A stretch of 64,000 bases of DNA from Bradyrhizobium retamae (GCF_001440415.1 NZ_LLYA01000090.1:1-64000), one strand, 5' to 3'; shown: positions 1 to 9,611, counted from the first letter of the stretch. The notes: generated by a model from the letters alone, not told the origin. A program made the numbers and translations.

Positions 1-2
1 CC

Positions 3-125
3 GTCAATCTCGACCCCCGCATGGCCAAGCTCGCCGGCGGCGTGCACCGCCTCGACGGCCAGCTCATGGTCGTCCTCGACGTCGATCGCGTCCTCGAAAT
101 CATACCCGACCTGATGGCGGCATGA
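3..125 (+). CDS. cheW: CheW chemotaxis coupling protein, C-terminal fragment
   Basis: Only the last 40 residues lie in the window; the 5' part is off the left edge. The fragment contains VNLDPRMAKLAGGVHRLDG followed by a hydrophobic strand ending LEIIPDLMAA, which matches the end of CheW-type SH3-like domains. CheW links the histidine kinase CheA to chemoreceptors at the inner membrane. The cheY, cheB and cheR genes that follow on the same strand support the call. A CheA or CheV C-terminal domain is a less likely alternative because the chain ends right after the domain. Confidence 0.8.
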   Translation, partial: VNLDPRMAKLAGGVHRLDGQLMVVLDVDRVLEIIPDLMAA

Positions 126-183
126 AAATCCAACCCGGTACGGAAACATCCCTCTTGGGAATTGATGTAGGTGGAGCCCTAAA

Positions 184-549
184 ATGAAAACATGTCTGGT
201 CGTTGATGACTCGAGCGTCATCCGAAAGGTCGCACGACGTATCCTCGAAGGTCTCGACTTTCAGATCGTCGAAGCCGAGGACGGCGAGAAGGCGCTTGAA
301 GTCTGCAAGCGCGCGATGCCCGAGGCAGTCCTGCTCGACTGGAACATGCCGGTCATGGACGGCTACGAATTCCTCGGCAATCTGCGCCGCATGCCCGGTG
401 GCGACGCGCCCAAGGTGGTGTTCTGCACCACCGAAAACGACGTCGCGCACATCGCGCGTGCGTTGCATGCGGGTGCCAACGAATACATCATGAAGCCGTT
501 CGACAAGGACATCGTCACGGCGAAGTTCCAGGAAGTCGGCCTGATCTGA
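184..549 (+). CDS. cheY: Chemotaxis response regulator CheY
   Basis: A 121-residue single-domain receiver. The acidic pair is D8-D9, the phosphoacceptor is D52 in LLDWNMPVMDG, the conserved Thr lies in CTTEND and the conserved Lys in YIMKPF. There is no output domain, so it should act as a diffusible phosphoprotein that binds the flagellar switch after phosphorylation by CheA. It lies 58 bases after the cheW stop and 80 bases before cheB, in a likely cheW-Y-B-R transcription unit. A start at 184 gives the standard CheY N-terminus. Confidence 0.93.
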   Translation: MKTCLVVDDSSVIRKVARRILEGLDFQIVEAEDGEKALEVCKRAMPEAVLLDWNMPVMDGYEFLGNLRRMPGGDAPKVVFCTTENDVAHIARALHAGANEYIMKPFDKDIVTAKFQEVGLI

Positions 550-629
550 TCTCTATGTGATCCCGGCGGCTCAACGGCCGTCGGCGTCGGTTTTGCAAGT
601 GTGCCGCTTGAGTTGGGTCGGGTGAAGTA

Positions 630-1796
630 ATGAGTGTTGCGTTAACGAAGTCTCCACCGCCAATCTCGACAAGGCAAGACAAGCTGCGCGTGATGGTGGT
701 CGACGACTCCGTCGTGATACGCGGGATGATCTCGCGCTGGATCGGCGCCGAGCCGGACATGGAGGTCTCCGCCTCCTTGCGCACCGGCCTCGACGCCGTC
801 AACCAGATCGATCGCATCAAGCCCGATGTCGCCGTGCTCGATATCGAAATGCCGGAGCTCGACGGCATTTCGGCGCTGCCCCAGTTGCTTGCGAAGAAGC
901 GCGACCTCGTCATCATCATGGCGTCGACGCTGACCCGCCGCAATGCGGAGATCAGCTTCAAGGCGCTCTCGCTCGGCGCCGCCGACTACATTCCAAAGCC
1001 GGAGAGCACGCGCGAGGCCACCGCTGCCGAGACCTTCCACCACGATCTGATCCAGAAGATTCGCCATCTGGGCGCCAGGGCCCGCCGCCGTGCGTCGCCG
1101 GGCGCGAGCCCGGCTCCGGCACCAGCCGAGCGGGCGCGCGAGGTATCCATTCATCCGGTCGCCGCACCGGTTGCGCAACTGCCACTGGCGCGCCGGCCCT
1201 TCAGCATGCTGGCGCCGCGTGTGCTTCTGATCGGCTCGTCGACCGGCGGCCCGCAGGCGCTGATGGCGCTGGTCGCCGACATCGGTCCGGTGATCGATCG
1301 TTTTCCGGTGCTGATCACCCAGCACATGCCGCCAACCTTCACCACGATTCTCGCCGAGCATCTGGCACGTGCGAGCCGTCGATCGGCGCATGAGGCCGTT
1401 GACGGCGAGATCGTCAAGCCCGGCCGGATCTATCTTGCGCCGGGCGGCCGCCACATGCGCGTCGTGCGCCATGGCGCGGACGCCACGATCGCGCTCGACG
1501 ACGGGCCGCCGGTGAATTTCTGCAAGCCTGCGGTGGACCCGCTGTTCAACTCCGCCATCGACGTCTGGCAGGGCGGCATCATGTCGGTGATTCTGACCGG
1601 CATGGGCTCCGACGGCATGCGCGGCGGCAAGGAGATCGTTGCCGCCGGCGGCAGCGTGATTGCCCAGGACGAAGCGACCAGCGTGGTGTGGGGCATGCCG
1701 GGCGCGGCCGCCAATGCAGGTATTTGCGCGGCGGTTCTGCCGCTCAATCACATCGCGCCAAAACTGGTTCGGTTGTTTTCGGGAGATCGTTCGTGA
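630..1796 (+). CDS. cheB: Protein-glutamate methylesterase CheB
   Basis: The 388-residue protein has an N-terminal receiver (D25-D26, phosphoacceptor D71, K123), a Pro/Ala-rich linker at about 155-190, and a C-terminal methylesterase domain. The catalytic triad is visible as S204 in GSSTGG, H232 in TQHMP and D328 in GSDGM. It removes methyl groups from (or deamidates) chemoreceptor glutamyl residues and so opposes CheR during adaptation. Its stop overlaps the GTG start of cheR, which implies translational coupling. Confidence 0.95.
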   Translation: MSVALTKSPPPISTRQDKLRVMVVDDSVVIRGMISRWIGAEPDMEVSASLRTGLDAVNQIDRIKPDVAVLDIEMPELDGISALPQLLAKKRDLVIIMASTLTRRNAEISFKALSLGAADYIPKPESTREATAAETFHHDLIQKIRHLGARARRRASPGASPAPAPAERAREVSIHPVAAPVAQLPLARRPFSMLAPRVLLIGSSTGGPQALMALVADIGPVIDRFPVLITQHMPPTFTTILAEHLARASRRSAHEAVDGEIVKPGRIYLAPGGRHMRVVRHGADATIALDDGPPVNFCKPAVDPLFNSAIDVWQGGIMSVILTGMGSDGMRGGKEIVAAGGSVIAQDEATSVVWGMPGAAANAGICAAVLPLNHIAPKLVRLFSGDRS

Positions 1797-2671
1797 CGCC
1801 TTCAGACTATGAGTATCTGCGTAAGCTTCTGAAAGAGCGCTCCGGGCTCGATCTTTCGGCCGACAAGCAATATCTGGTCGAAAGCCGGCTGCTGCCGTTG
1901 GCCCGCAAGTCCAGCCTGCCCGGCATTTCCCAACTCGTCGAGAAGATGAAGGGCGGGGCCAACGCGCTGACGGCGGAGGTGGTCGAGGCGATGACCACCA
2001 ACGAGACGTTTTTCTTCCGCGACAAGATTCCGTTCGATCATTTGCGGGAAGCGGTCATTCCGGCGCTGGTGCAGGCGCGTGCGGCCCGCCGCGCTTTACG
2101 CATCTGGTGCGCAGCTTCCTCCAGCGGGCAGGAACCATATTCGATCGCGATGTGCCTGAAGGAGGCGGGATCCCTGCTGTCCGGTTGGCGCACCGAGATC
2201 GTCGCGACCGACCTGTCGCAGGCGGTGCTGGAAAAATCGAAGGCCGGTATCTTCAGCCAGTTCGAGGTGCAGCGCGGATTGCCGATCCAGTTGCTGGTGA
2301 AATATTTCACCCAGAACGGCGAGCTCTGGCAGATCAACGCCGAGATCCGCAGCATGGTGCAACATCGTCAGCTCAACCTGCTGCAGGACTTCTCCCATCT
2401 CGGCGTGTTCGACATCATCTTCTGCCGCAACGTGCTGATCTATTTCGATCAGAATACCAAGGCTAACATCTTCGAGCGGCTCTCGCGGATGCTGGAGTCC
2501 GATGGCGTGCTGGCGCTGGGCGCTGCCGAATCGGTGGTCGGCATCACCAACAGCTTCAAGCCCTATCCGGAGCGACGCGGACTTTATCGTCCGAACATCG
2601 CACCGGTGATGCGGGTGGGGGCGTCGACCCTGGTGCCGCAAACCCTGCGGGCGGTTGCCGCGGCGGGCTGA
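1793..2671 (+). CDS. cheR: Chemotaxis protein methyltransferase CheR
   Basis: A 292-residue SAM-dependent methyltransferase that methylates receptor glutamates. The N-terminal helical domain begins [18 protein letters not shown]; the SAM-binding motif [14 protein letters not shown] and the CRNVLIYFD motif follow. I place the start at GTG 1793, whose last two bases belong to the cheB stop codon, because the protein then begins directly with the CheR N-domain. The frame also opens upstream at ATG 1688, but that extension lies inside cheB. It ends convergently, 37 bases from the opposing ligase gene. Confidence 0.94.
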   Translation: MTPSDYEYLRKLLKERSGLDLSADKQYLVESRLLPLARKSSLPGISQLVEKMKGGANALTAEVVEAMTTNETFFFRDKIPFDHLREAVIPALVQARAARRALRIWCAASSSGQEPYSIAMCLKEAGSLLSGWRTEIVATDLSQAVLEKSKAGIFSQFEVQRGLPIQLLVKYFTQNGELWQINAEIRSMVQHRQLNLLQDFSHLGVFDIIFCRNVLIYFDQNTKANIFERLSRMLESDGVLALGAAESVVGITNSFKPYPERRGLYRPNIAPVMRVGASTLVPQTLRAVAAAG

Positions 2672-2708
2672 CCCTGTTCTTCAGCCTGCACCTCGGCATG
2701 TTGCCGCG

Positions 2709-3866
2709 CTACAAGATCGCGTGCGGCAGGAAACGCGACGTGTTGCCGGTGATCGGGTTCTGGTCCTCGCGGATCGACAGGCCGCATGGCGTGTGATCGA
2801 CCAGCCAGCTCCCGAGCACCGGGTATAGGTCGGTGAAGCTCGGCAGCGGCGCGAAAGCCTGCCGGATGAATCCTTCCGCCCCATAGGGGCCCTGCTGCTC
2901 CGCCAGCGTGGTGCCGGCGCTGACGAGCGCAACATTGGCGCCTTCGCGCGAATAGAGCGGCTTGCGCACGAACGAGGAGCCGAGCAGTGCCGCCTTCGGA
3001 TCATCCTCGAAATAGGCCGGCAGCAAATTGGGATGCTTCGGAAACATCTCCCACAGCAGAGGAAGGATGCCCTTGTTGGAGAGGATCGCCTTCCATGGCG
3101 ATTCGATCCAGCGGGTCGGCGCGGTTGCGAGTTTTTCGCCGAACGTGTCGTGGAACATCCATTCCCAGGGATAGAGCTTGAAGGCGAGCTCGATGGCGCG
3201 GTCGCGGAGATCGACGAAGCGGCCATTGCCATCCAACCCGACTTCCTTGATGTCCATCAATGTCGTCTTCAATCCGGCTTGGCTCGCAGTGTCCTGCAGA
3301 TAGGCCAGCGTACCGTTATCCTCGGCATTGTCGGTCATTCCTGTGAGATGAAGATGCTTGGCGCTGCCATATTTCTTCCAGGCGTCGATCAGGCGCTCGT
3401 GGATTGAATTGAACTGGTCGGCGCGCTTCGGGATGATGTTGCGCTCCATCGCCTGTTCGAGCCAGGCCCACTGAAAAACCGCCGCTTCGAAAATCGAGGT
3501 CGGCGCATCGGCGTTGTACTCCAGCAGTTTCGCCGGGCTCCAGCCGTCATAGCTAAGGTCCAACCGGCCGTGGAGGCTGGCATCATCGCGGCGCCAGCTT
3601 TCGGAAATCAGCGGCCAGAACGCTTCGGGTATTTTCAATCGGCGCAAATATTTTTCGTCGTTGATCACGCGGCCGACCAGCTCAAGGCGCATCGTATCGA
3701 TCTCGGCGGTGGGCGCCTCGATCCGCCGTTCGATTTCCTGCAGCGTGAACGCGTAATAGGCCCGTTCATCCCAATAGCGTTCGCCATTGACGGTGTGAAA
3801 AGTAAACCCGACGCTTTCGGCGGTGGCGGGCCAGTCGTCACGTTCGAAGCAGACGATCCGCTGCAT
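2709..3866 (-). CDS. Glutathionylspermidine-synthase-like ATP-grasp ligase (YjfC type)
   Basis: The 385-residue protein begins MQRIVCFERDDW and resembles the C-terminal ligase domain of glutathionylspermidine synthase, without the amidase domain. Conserved-looking stretches are DLSYDGWSPAKLLEYNADAP and YLQDTASQAG. The family (known) forms amide bonds at ATP cost; the substrate here is unknown. The frame is open to 4106, but the added N-terminus is Arg/Leu-rich and overlaps the next gene, so 3866 is preferred. It is the last gene of a reverse DUF350, DUF1190-like, ligase set, the same order as E. coli yjfL-yjfM-yjfC. Confidence 0.85.
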   Translation of the reverse strand: MQRIVCFERDDWPATAESVGFTFHTVNGERYWDERAYYAFTLQEIERRIEAPTAEIDTMRLELVGRVINDEKYLRRLKIPEAFWPLISESWRRDDASLHGRLDLSYDGWSPAKLLEYNADAPTSIFEAAVFQWAWLEQAMERNIIPKRADQFNSIHERLIDAWKKYGSAKHLHLTGMTDNAEDNGTLAYLQDTASQAGLKTTLMDIKEVGLDGNGRFVDLRDRAIELAFKLYPWEWMFHDTFGEKLATAPTRWIESPWKAILSNKGILPLLWEMFPKHPNLLPAYFEDDPKAALLGSSFVRKPLYSREGANVALVSAGTTLAEQQGPYGAEGFIRQAFAPLPSFTDLYPVLGSWLVDHTPCGLSIREDQNPITGNTSRFLPHAIL

Positions 3867-3871
3867 GAAAC

Positions 3872-4276
3872 TCAACCGCCTGAGAAGCCGATGGCATGCC
3901 CGAAGGAGCCGAAGCCGCCGCGCTGCACCGCGTGTGAGCCGGAATCGGAGGAGGAATGGCTCGAGGAGGAGGAGTCGCTGCCATAGTAACCGCTGCGCGA
4001 CGAGCCGCCGCTGGAGCTGCCGCCATGGCCCGAGGAAGAGCTGCGGGAGGAGCACTCGGCGGTGTTTTGCGTCGGCGATGCCAAGTTCGGGTTTGGTTGC
4101 TCGCAAGTGCGGCTCGGCATCAGCGTGTAGGCGGTGGCGCCGACCGCGAACGTGCCCATGAGCAGGAGTGCGACATGGCCCGAACGCTTGGCCGGCGGCG
4201 GCGGAACGGGACGCGGCGCCGCCGGCACCGAGACCGGTTTGCGCTTGCCGAATTCAGGCTCTGAATTGTTCGCCAT
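3872..4276 (-). CDS. DUF1190-like (YjfM/YgiB type) Ser/Gly-rich membrane or exported protein
   Basis: The 134-residue protein has a Pro-rich N-terminus, one hydrophobic segment at about residues 34-54 (HVALLLMGTFAVGATAYTL), a short cysteine-containing segment (SRTCEQPN, TAECSS), and a long low-complexity Ser/Gly tail ending GFGSFGHAIGFSGG. Its place between the DUF350 gene and the ligase gene suggests the YjfM/DUF1190 role, though it is shorter than most members. It is separated from the ligase gene by 5 bases and from the DUF350 stop by 2, so the three should be cotranscribed. Function unknown. Confidence 0.7.
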   Translation of the reverse strand: MANNSEPEFGKRKPVSVPAAPRPVPPPPAKRSGHVALLLMGTFAVGATAYTLMPSRTCEQPNPNLASPTQNTAECSSRSSSSGHGGSSSGGSSRSGYYGSDSSSSSHSSSDSGSHAVQRGGFGSFGHAIGFSGG

Positions 4277-4278
4277 GG

Positions 4279-4676
4279 TCAGTAGGTCATGCAAGCGGCG
4301 TTGATCGCGCCTGCGGCCAGCGAGGACAGCCCGAGCCAGATCGCGGCGGCGAGTTCGCCCGATGCGATCCGCTTCGACAGGTTCGGCACCGGAACCCTGA
4401 CGAGGTAATAGACGATGATCTGCACGATCAGCGCGATCGCGGCCCAGATCAGGCAATCCCAGACATTGGCCGAATGGGTGATAGCGCTGACCAGCGGCAG
4501 CCGAGCAGGCTCAAGCCCAGCGCAATCGCGGCGGCCGGCTCATTGGCGCGGATCAGATCGAACTCGTTGTGCGCCGTGACGCGGGTGTAGACGAACAGGT
4601 AAGCCACCACGGCGACAATCGCCGTGCAGAAGTAAACCAGGAACGCTGGCAGCCCGGCGAGGAATTGCAGGATCAA
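4279..4676 (-). pseudogene. DUF350 (YjfL-type) membrane protein gene, frameshifted
   Basis: The first frame from 4676 reads MILQFLAGLPAFLVYFC and continues to GLSLLG, typical of the first half of a DUF350 membrane protein. At about 4498-4503 it leaves that frame. The second half, LPLVSAITHSANVWDCL to the end AAGAINAACMTY, continues in another frame and stops at 4279, next to the DUF1190-like start. Neither half alone is a complete DUF350 protein. A short deletion (for example 7 bases) or a sequence error would explain it. The intact family has about four membrane helices and unknown function. Confidence 0.8.
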
Positions 4677-4777
4677 TGAATTTCGCCCCGACTCGTGCGT
4701 TCCGGTAGGTTCACACGATCTGTCAGTCGACGCATCCGAGTGGCGGGTTCAATCCCAAACAGAAACACTGCCCAAAC

Positions 4778-4802
4778 AAAAACCCCGCCATTTCGGGCGG
4801 GG
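4778..4802 (-). terminator. Rho-independent terminator of ctrA
   Basis: A perfect 7-bp stem (CCCCGCC at 4783-4789 with GGCGGGG at 4796-4802) and a 6-base loop. On the minus strand it is followed by a T-run (A-rich 4778-4782 on the plus strand). It lies 45 bases beyond the ctrA stop. Confidence 0.85.
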
Positions 4803-4846
4803 TCCAGCCGGGAGGAGTGAGCCTTGCGGCTCGCCGTAAGCCCTGA

Positions 4847-5548
4847 TCAGGCGGGGATGCGCTCGTCCACCTCGTGCGGCTCGCGCAGCACATAGCCGCG
4901 GCCCCACACGGTCTCGATGAAGTTGCGGCCTTCGGAGGCGTTCGCGAGCTTCTTGCGCAGCTTGCAGATGAAGACGTCGATGATCTTCAGCTCGGGCTCG
5001 TCCATGCCGCCATAGAGGTGGTTGAGGAACATTTCCTTGGTCAGCGTGGTCCCCTTGCGGAGCGAGAGCAGCTCCAGCATCTGGTATTCCTTGCCGGTCA
5101 GGTGAACCCGCTGGCCGCCGACCTCGACCGTCTTGGTGTCGAGATTGACCACGAGATCGCCGGTCTGGATGACCGACTGGGCGTGACCCTTGGAACGGCG
5201 CACGATCGCGTGGATGCGGGCAACCAGCTCGTCCTTGTGGAACGGTTTGGTCATGTAGTCGTCGGCGCCGACGCCGAGACCTTTGACCTTGTCCTCGATG
5301 CCGGCGAGGCCGGAGAGGATCAGAATGGGAGTCTTGATTTTCGATACCCGGAGCTGCTTGAGCACGTCGTAGCCGGACATGTCGGGCAGGTTGAGGTCGA
5401 GAAGGATAATATCGTAATCGTAAAGCTTACCCAGATCGACGCCTTCTTCTCCGAGATCCGTCGTGTAGACGTTGAAACTCTCGGATTTCAGCATCAATTC
5501 GATCGACTGCGCGACGGCGCTGTCATCTTCTATCAGCAAAACGCGCAT
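4847..5548 (-). CDS. ctrA: Cell-cycle master response regulator CtrA
   Basis: The 233-residue OmpR-type regulator begins MRVLLIEDD, with phosphoacceptor D51 in [13 protein letters not shown] and K in [11 protein letters not shown] winged-helix DNA-binding domain follows from about residue 125 ([21 protein letters not shown]). The receiver and DNA-binding domain are characteristic of CtrA, which binds TTAA-N7-TTAA sites and controls the cell cycle, DNA methylation and flagellar genes in alphaproteobacteria. It is divergent from fliI across a 366-base region holding several GANTC sites and TTAA half-sites, consistent with autoregulation and methylation control. Confidence 0.95.
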   Translation of the reverse strand: MRVLLIEDDSAVAQSIELMLKSESFNVYTTDLGEEGVDLGKLYDYDIILLDLNLPDMSGYDVLKQLRVSKIKTPILILSGLAGIEDKVKGLGVGADDYMTKPFHKDELVARIHAIVRRSKGHAQSVIQTGDLVVNLDTKTVEVGGQRVHLTGKEYQMLELLSLRKGTTLTKEMFLNHLYGGMDEPELKIIDVFICKLRKKLANASEGRNFIETVWGRGYVLREPHEVDERIPA

Positions 5549-5914
5549 GCCAGTCCCCTTTAGTCCGCCGCTCCGGGCGTCAGGTCGGCCGCACTTGCGG
5601 CACTCAAAACGCCTTTAACAACTGATTCGGATCCTGACAGACACATGGTTAACAAAATCTGATTCCGGTTCGCAAGCTCTTTAAGTGCAATTTCTAGCGA
5701 ATCGCCCTAAGATGTTGCTCGGAAGCAGCTTTTCTCCACAGTGCCCACTCAGGTTCCAGATTAAGAGACGGGCCTAACCGACTCCCGCGTTTAGCCCTTC
5801 TTCTGACGGGCAAGCGCTCTCAGTCACCAAAGACAGTGACGCAATGATTAATGATGCGGGTAAACACGAGGTTAAGCGCCCTCCGTTAAAGCGCGGAAAC
5901 TTAAGGTTTTCGCA
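5549..5914. promoter_or_regulatory. Divergent ctrA/fliI regulatory region with GANTC and CtrA-like half-sites
   Basis: This 366-base region contains no gene. It has four GANTC sites (5624-5628, 5661-5665, 5699-5703, 5780-5784), the CcrM methylation sequence. TTAA half-sites occur at 5615, 5649, 5681, 5872, 5886 and 5901. The one at 5649 is part of ATGGTTAA, the reverse complement of the known half-site TTAACCAT, and that at 5615 reads TTAA-N7-TTCG, a partial CtrA box. No full TTAA-N7-TTAA is present. In Caulobacter, ctrA transcription depends on both CtrA and GANTC methylation state; the same is inferred here. Confidence 0.55.
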
Positions 5915-7240
5915 ATGAAGGCGCTCGCGGAGCAGATCGGCGATATCGACGGCGTCAATATATATGGCCGCGTTGTGGGCGTGCGCGGGCTGATGGTCGA
6001 GATCGCGGGGCCTATCCATGCGATGTCGGTCGGCGCCCGCATCGTCATCGAGACCGGCGGAAGCCGCTTGATCTCGGCCGAAGTAATCGGCTTTTCCGGC
6101 AGCAATGCTGTCGTGATGCCGTTCGGTGGACTCGACGGCGTCCGGCGTGGTTGCCGCGCGGTCATTGCGACCGCGGCAAGCCAGGTGCGGCCGTCGCCGG
6201 CCTGGCTCGGCCGCGTCATCAACGCCATGGGGGAGCCGATCGACGGCAAGGGGCCGCTGGTGCAAGGCCCGTCGCCGATGCCCTATCGCAATGCGCCGCC
6301 GCCCGCGCATTCGCGCAAGCGCGTCGGGGCGCCGCTCGATCTCGGCGTGCGGGCGCTCAACACGTTCCTGACCTGCTGCCGCGGCCAGCGGCTCGGCATC
6401 TTCGCCGGTTCCGGTGTCGGCAAATCGGTGCTGCTGTCGATGCTGGCGCGCAATGTCGATGCCGATATCACCGTCATCGGCCTGATCGGCGAACGCGGCC
6501 GCGAGGTGCAGGAATTTCTGCAGGAGGATCTTGGCGACGAAGGCCTGGCGCGCTCGGTCGTGGTGGTGGCGACATCCGATGAGCCCGCCTTAATGCGGCG
6601 GCAGGCCGCCTACCTGACGCTGGCGATATCAGAATATTTCCGCGACGAGGACAAGGACGTGCTGTGCCTGATGGATTCGGTCACGCGCTTTGCGATGGCG
6701 CAGCGCGAGATCGGGCTGTCGGCCGGCGAGCCGCCGACCGCGAAAGGCTATACGCCGACGGTGTTCACGGAACTGCCAAAACTCCTGGAACGGGCAGGGC
6801 CGGGCACCGGCGTCGGCACCATCACCGGCATTTTCACGGTGCTGGTCGACGGCGACGACCATAACGAACCGATCGCGGATGCGGTGCGCGGCATTCTGGA
6901 CGGCCACGTCGTGATGCAGCGCTCGATTGCAGAGCGCGGACGGTTTCCCGCGATCAATATTCTTAAATCGGTCTCGCGCACCATGCCGCGATCGGCCAAT
7001 CCCGACTATCTTCCCATCATCATGCGGGGCCGCCAGGTGATGGCGGCCTACGCCGACATGGAGGAACTGATCCGGCTTGGCGCCTATCGGGCAGGCTCGA
7101 GCCCGGAGGTCGACGAGGCGATCCGGTTGCACGAGCCGCTGGAAGCCTTTCTGCGCCAGGCCAAGGACGAAAACTCGAGCCTTGATGACGGCTACCGCCA
7201 GTTGGCGCAGATCCTCGCCAATTTGGAAACGGAACGCTAA
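5915..7240 (+). CDS. fliI: Flagellum-specific ATP synthase FliI
   Basis: A 441-residue F1-beta-like ATPase of the flagellar type III export apparatus. Walker A is GSGVGKS at 165-171; the Walker B region is [12 protein letters not shown] at about 246-257. The N-terminal beta-barrel and the signature [20 protein letters not shown] support flagellar rather than F-type ATPase. It energises export of flagellar subunits with FliH and FliJ. It lies 109 bases upstream of fliJ and is divergent from ctrA. Confidence 0.95.
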   Translation: MKALAEQIGDIDGVNIYGRVVGVRGLMVEIAGPIHAMSVGARIVIETGGSRLISAEVIGFSGSNAVVMPFGGLDGVRRGCRAVIATAASQVRPSPAWLGRVINAMGEPIDGKGPLVQGPSPMPYRNAPPPAHSRKRVGAPLDLGVRALNTFLTCCRGQRLGIFAGSGVGKSVLLSMLARNVDADITVIGLIGERGREVQEFLQEDLGDEGLARSVVVVATSDEPALMRRQAAYLTLAISEYFRDEDKDVLCLMDSVTRFAMAQREIGLSAGEPPTAKGYTPTVFTELPKLLERAGPGTGVGTITGIFTVLVDGDDHNEPIADAVRGILDGHVVMQRSIAERGRFPAINILKSVSRTMPRSANPDYLPIIMRGRQVMAAYADMEELIRLGAYRAGSSPEVDEAIRLHEPLEAFLRQAKDENSSLDDGYRQLAQILANLETER

Positions 7241-7349
7241 CTTTGTCAGGCCATCATCCCCGGCACATGATTAACGACGCCGGTGGGGTCCCCCGAGGGA
7301 GCCGGCTCCGTCCCGCGTTCAGATTGGGACTTCTGGGGAGTATGAGTCG

Positions 7350-7766
7350 ATGAAGTCACGAGAAACGCTGATCCGCCTGAAGAAATTTCAGGTCGACGAG
7401 AAGCGCCGAAGGGTTACCCAGATCGAAGGCATGATCGCCGACTTCCAGCGCATGTCGGTTGATCTCGAGCGCGAAATCCAGACCGAGCAGGAGCGGGCCG
7501 GAATCAACGACCCCTCGCACTTCGCCTATCCGACCTACGCCAAGGCCGCGATCCAGCGCCGGGAAAACCTGACCCGCTCCGCCGACGAACTGCGCATCCA
7601 GCTCGAGGATGCCAAGAGCCTGCTCAGCGAAGCCTTCGAGGAATTGAAAAAGGTCGAACTGCTCGACGAGCGCGACCAGGCGCGCGAGCGCGCCGAGGAA
7701 AGCGCCCGCGAACAGGCCGACATGGACAGTATCGGCCTGATGCGCGCCCGGCTTGGCGTCGCCTGA
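7350..7766 (+). CDS. fliJ: Flagellar export protein FliJ
   Basis: The 138-residue, highly charged, almost entirely helical protein begins MKSRETLIRLKKFQVDEKRR and has long heptad-like Glu/Arg/Leu stretches, as expected for the FliJ coiled coil that sits in the centre of the FliI hexamer. FliJ is poorly conserved in sequence, so the call rests on length, coiled-coil nature and position directly after fliI. A strong terminator follows 32 bases downstream. Confidence 0.88.
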   Translation: MKSRETLIRLKKFQVDEKRRRVTQIEGMIADFQRMSVDLEREIQTEQERAGINDPSHFAYPTYAKAAIQRRENLTRSADELRIQLEDAKSLLSEAFEELKKVELLDERDQARERAEESAREQADMDSIGLMRARLGVA

Positions 7767-7796
7767 CGCTTCTCACACCATCGGTTGAAGGAATCG

Positions 7797-7826
7797 AAAA
7801 CCCGGGCCTCGCGGCCTGGGTTTTTC
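7797..7826 (+). terminator. Rho-independent terminator after fliJ
   Basis: The stem CCCGGGCC (7801-7808) pairs with GGCCTGGG (7813-7820) with one G-T wobble. It has a TCGC loop, an A-run before it and TTTTTC after it. It closes the fliI-fliJ unit. Confidence 0.88.
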
Positions 7827-7959
7827 TTGGCCAATCTTTCTTGGCCAACCTTCCGGAATCGGCGACTTGGTGGCCCCTGTGACGCAAGGTATGCTACGAA
7901 ACTTCTCGTCGGCTCCGGCGCAGGACGCATTGGAGGAGCGGGATTGTGGGGGTCGCTGA

Positions 7960-8517
7960 ATGCTGACGCCAGCGGAGCTGGTCTGGCTGATTGCCGCGGT
8001 GGCGAAGGGGGATGAGGCCGCTTTTGAGCGCCTTTACGCCGCCACGCGCGCGAAACTCTTCGGCGTCGTGCTCCGTATCTTGCGGCGTCAGGACCTCGCG
8101 GAGGAGGTCATTCAGGAGGCTTACGTCAAGATCTGGAACAGCGCGGGACAGTTCAACCCGGCGCTCGCTTCGCCGATCACGTGGATGGCGTCGATCGCGC
8201 GCAACCGGGCGATCGACGTGGTGCGCAAGAAGGGCGAAAGCTCGATCGAGGAGGAGCCGACCGCGATGGAAGTGGCGGCCGAGTCGCCCGATCCGCTGGC
8301 GCGGCGCGAGATGACGGAAGAGTTGAAGCGGTTGCTCGAATGCGTCGGTCGCCTGGAGCCGGATCGGCAGAAGCTCGTGCTGCTCGCCTATTACAACGGC
8401 TGGAGCCGCGAACAGCTCGCCGCCAAGTTCGAGACGCCGGTGAATACGGTGAAGACGTGGCTGCGCCGCAGCATGATGGAGATAAGGGAGTGTCTCGGAC
8501 TGGGGTCCGGGTCTTGA
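7960..8517 (+). CDS. ECF-type RNA polymerase sigma factor
   Basis: The 185-residue protein has sigma region 2 at about residues 22-95 (AFERLYAATRAKLFGVVLRI, DLAEEVIQEAYVKIWNSA, WMASIARNRAIDVVRKK) and region 4 at about 125-178 (LEPDRQKLVLLAYYNGWSRE, NTVKTWLRRSM). The downstream gene, 3 bases away, encodes a membrane anti-sigma factor, so this is a SigK/RskA-like pair that would respond to an envelope or redox signal (inference). The promoter it recognises cannot be read from the sequence. It lies between flagellar genes but has no visible flagellar link. Confidence 0.9.
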   Translation: MLTPAELVWLIAAVAKGDEAAFERLYAATRAKLFGVVLRILRRQDLAEEVIQEAYVKIWNSAGQFNPALASPITWMASIARNRAIDVVRKKGESSIEEEPTAMEVAAESPDPLARREMTEELKRLLECVGRLEPDRQKLVLLAYYNGWSREQLAAKFETPVNTVKTWLRRSMMEIRECLGLGSGS

Positions 8518-8520
8518 ACG

Positions 8521-9426
8521 ATGGCCTATAGCGAAGACCATATCGCGCTCGCCGCGGAATATGCGCTCGGCACCCTCGACGCCGGCGAGCGCGCGCAGGT
8601 CGAGACCATGATGGCCGTCGATGCCGAATACAGCGCGCTCGTTCACGCCTGGGAATACCGGCTCGGCGTGCTCAACCAGATGGTCGGTTCCGTCGAGCCG
8701 CGTCCGATCGTGTGGGAAAACATCAAGGCCGCGATTGGACGTTCCACGGAAGCGCAGGCGCCGCTGACGCTGCCTGAGGCGCCGCAGACTGCGCCGCCGC
8801 CCGAACCCACCGCTGAGCCGGTGGCTCCCGCGGTAGCCGAGGCGCAGCCCGCCGTCACGGACGGTCCGGTTGCAGACAATATCATTCAGTTGTCCAGTCG
8901 CGCGAAGCGCTGGCGCAACGTGGCTTCCTTCGCCACCGCAATTGCCGCAGCGCTGATCGCGATGCTGGCGGTGCAGGTCTATCGGCCGGAACTATTACCG
9001 GAGGCGCTGCGGCCGCAGCCGCGCATCCAGACCGTCGAAGTGAAGACGCCGGCGCCACCGCCGACACCCTCGGCCCAATATGTCGCGCTGCTGCAGCGTG
9101 ACGGCGGCGCGCCCGCGTTTATTTTAACGGTCGACGCCGCGACAAAAAACTTCACGGTCCGCAAGGTCGGCGCCGATGCCGAGCCCGGCAAGAGCTTTGA
9201 GCTCTGGCTGATTTCCGACCGCCTGCCGCGGCCGCGCTCGCTCGGCGTGATCGGTGGCAGCGATTTCACCGCGCGCCCGGTGCTCGCCGACTACGACGCC
9301 AGTACGATCAACACCGCGCTTTATGCGGTAACGGTCGAGCAGGCCGGCGGCTCGCCAAGCGGCCAGCCGACCTCGGCGCCGATCTTTACCGGCAGGCTGA
9401 TCGAGACGGTGCCGGCTGCTCGCTAG
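8521..9426 (+). CDS. Membrane anti-sigma factor (RskA family)
   Basis: The 301-residue protein has an N-terminal cytoplasmic anti-sigma domain (SEDHIALAAEYALGTLDAGE), a Pro/Ala-rich linker at about 75-115, one transmembrane helix at about 134-153, and a periplasmic RskA-like domain (KSFELWLISDRLPRPRSLGV). It should sequester the sigma factor encoded immediately upstream until released. No CXXC or HXXXCXXC zinc motif is present in the N-terminal domain, so it is not a ZAS-type anti-sigma factor. A terminator follows. Confidence 0.88.
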   Translation: MAYSEDHIALAAEYALGTLDAGERAQVETMMAVDAEYSALVHAWEYRLGVLNQMVGSVEPRPIVWENIKAAIGRSTEAQAPLTLPEAPQTAPPPEPTAEPVAPAVAEAQPAVTDGPVADNIIQLSSRAKRWRNVASFATAIAAALIAMLAVQVYRPELLPEALRPQPRIQTVEVKTPAPPPTPSAQYVALLQRDGGAPAFILTVDAATKNFTVRKVGADAEPGKSFELWLISDRLPRPRSLGVIGGSDFTARPVLADYDASTINTALYAVTVEQAGGSPSGQPTSAPIFTGRLIETVPAAR

Positions 9427-9475
9427 CGCCTGCTGGGGGCGGACGAGGGTGGCAACAGCAGCACGCCACAAAAAG

Positions 9476-9502
9476 AAAACGCCCGTGGGGAGCGGGCGTT
9501 TT
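9476..9502 (+). terminator. Rho-independent terminator after the sigma/anti-sigma operon
   Basis: A perfect 10-bp stem (AAAACGCCCG at 9476-9485 with CGGGCGTTTT at 9493-9502) and a 7-base loop. A-rich on one side and T-rich on the other, it can act in both directions. Confidence 0.85.
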
Positions 9503-9611
9503 CGCAGTCAACTTGGGGGTAGTTGGGGTCTTATATATCCACGTGGCGACTTTGGGGGGCTGTAAAGAGCCGCGTGAATTCCGTGAATTCCTGTGTTTTC
9601 GGATTCCTCCG

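Noticed and set aside
5872..5904. Full CtrA box directly upstream of fliI
   Set aside because: The three TTAA half-sites here are spaced 14 and 15 bases apart, not the 11 required by TTAA-N7-TTAA.
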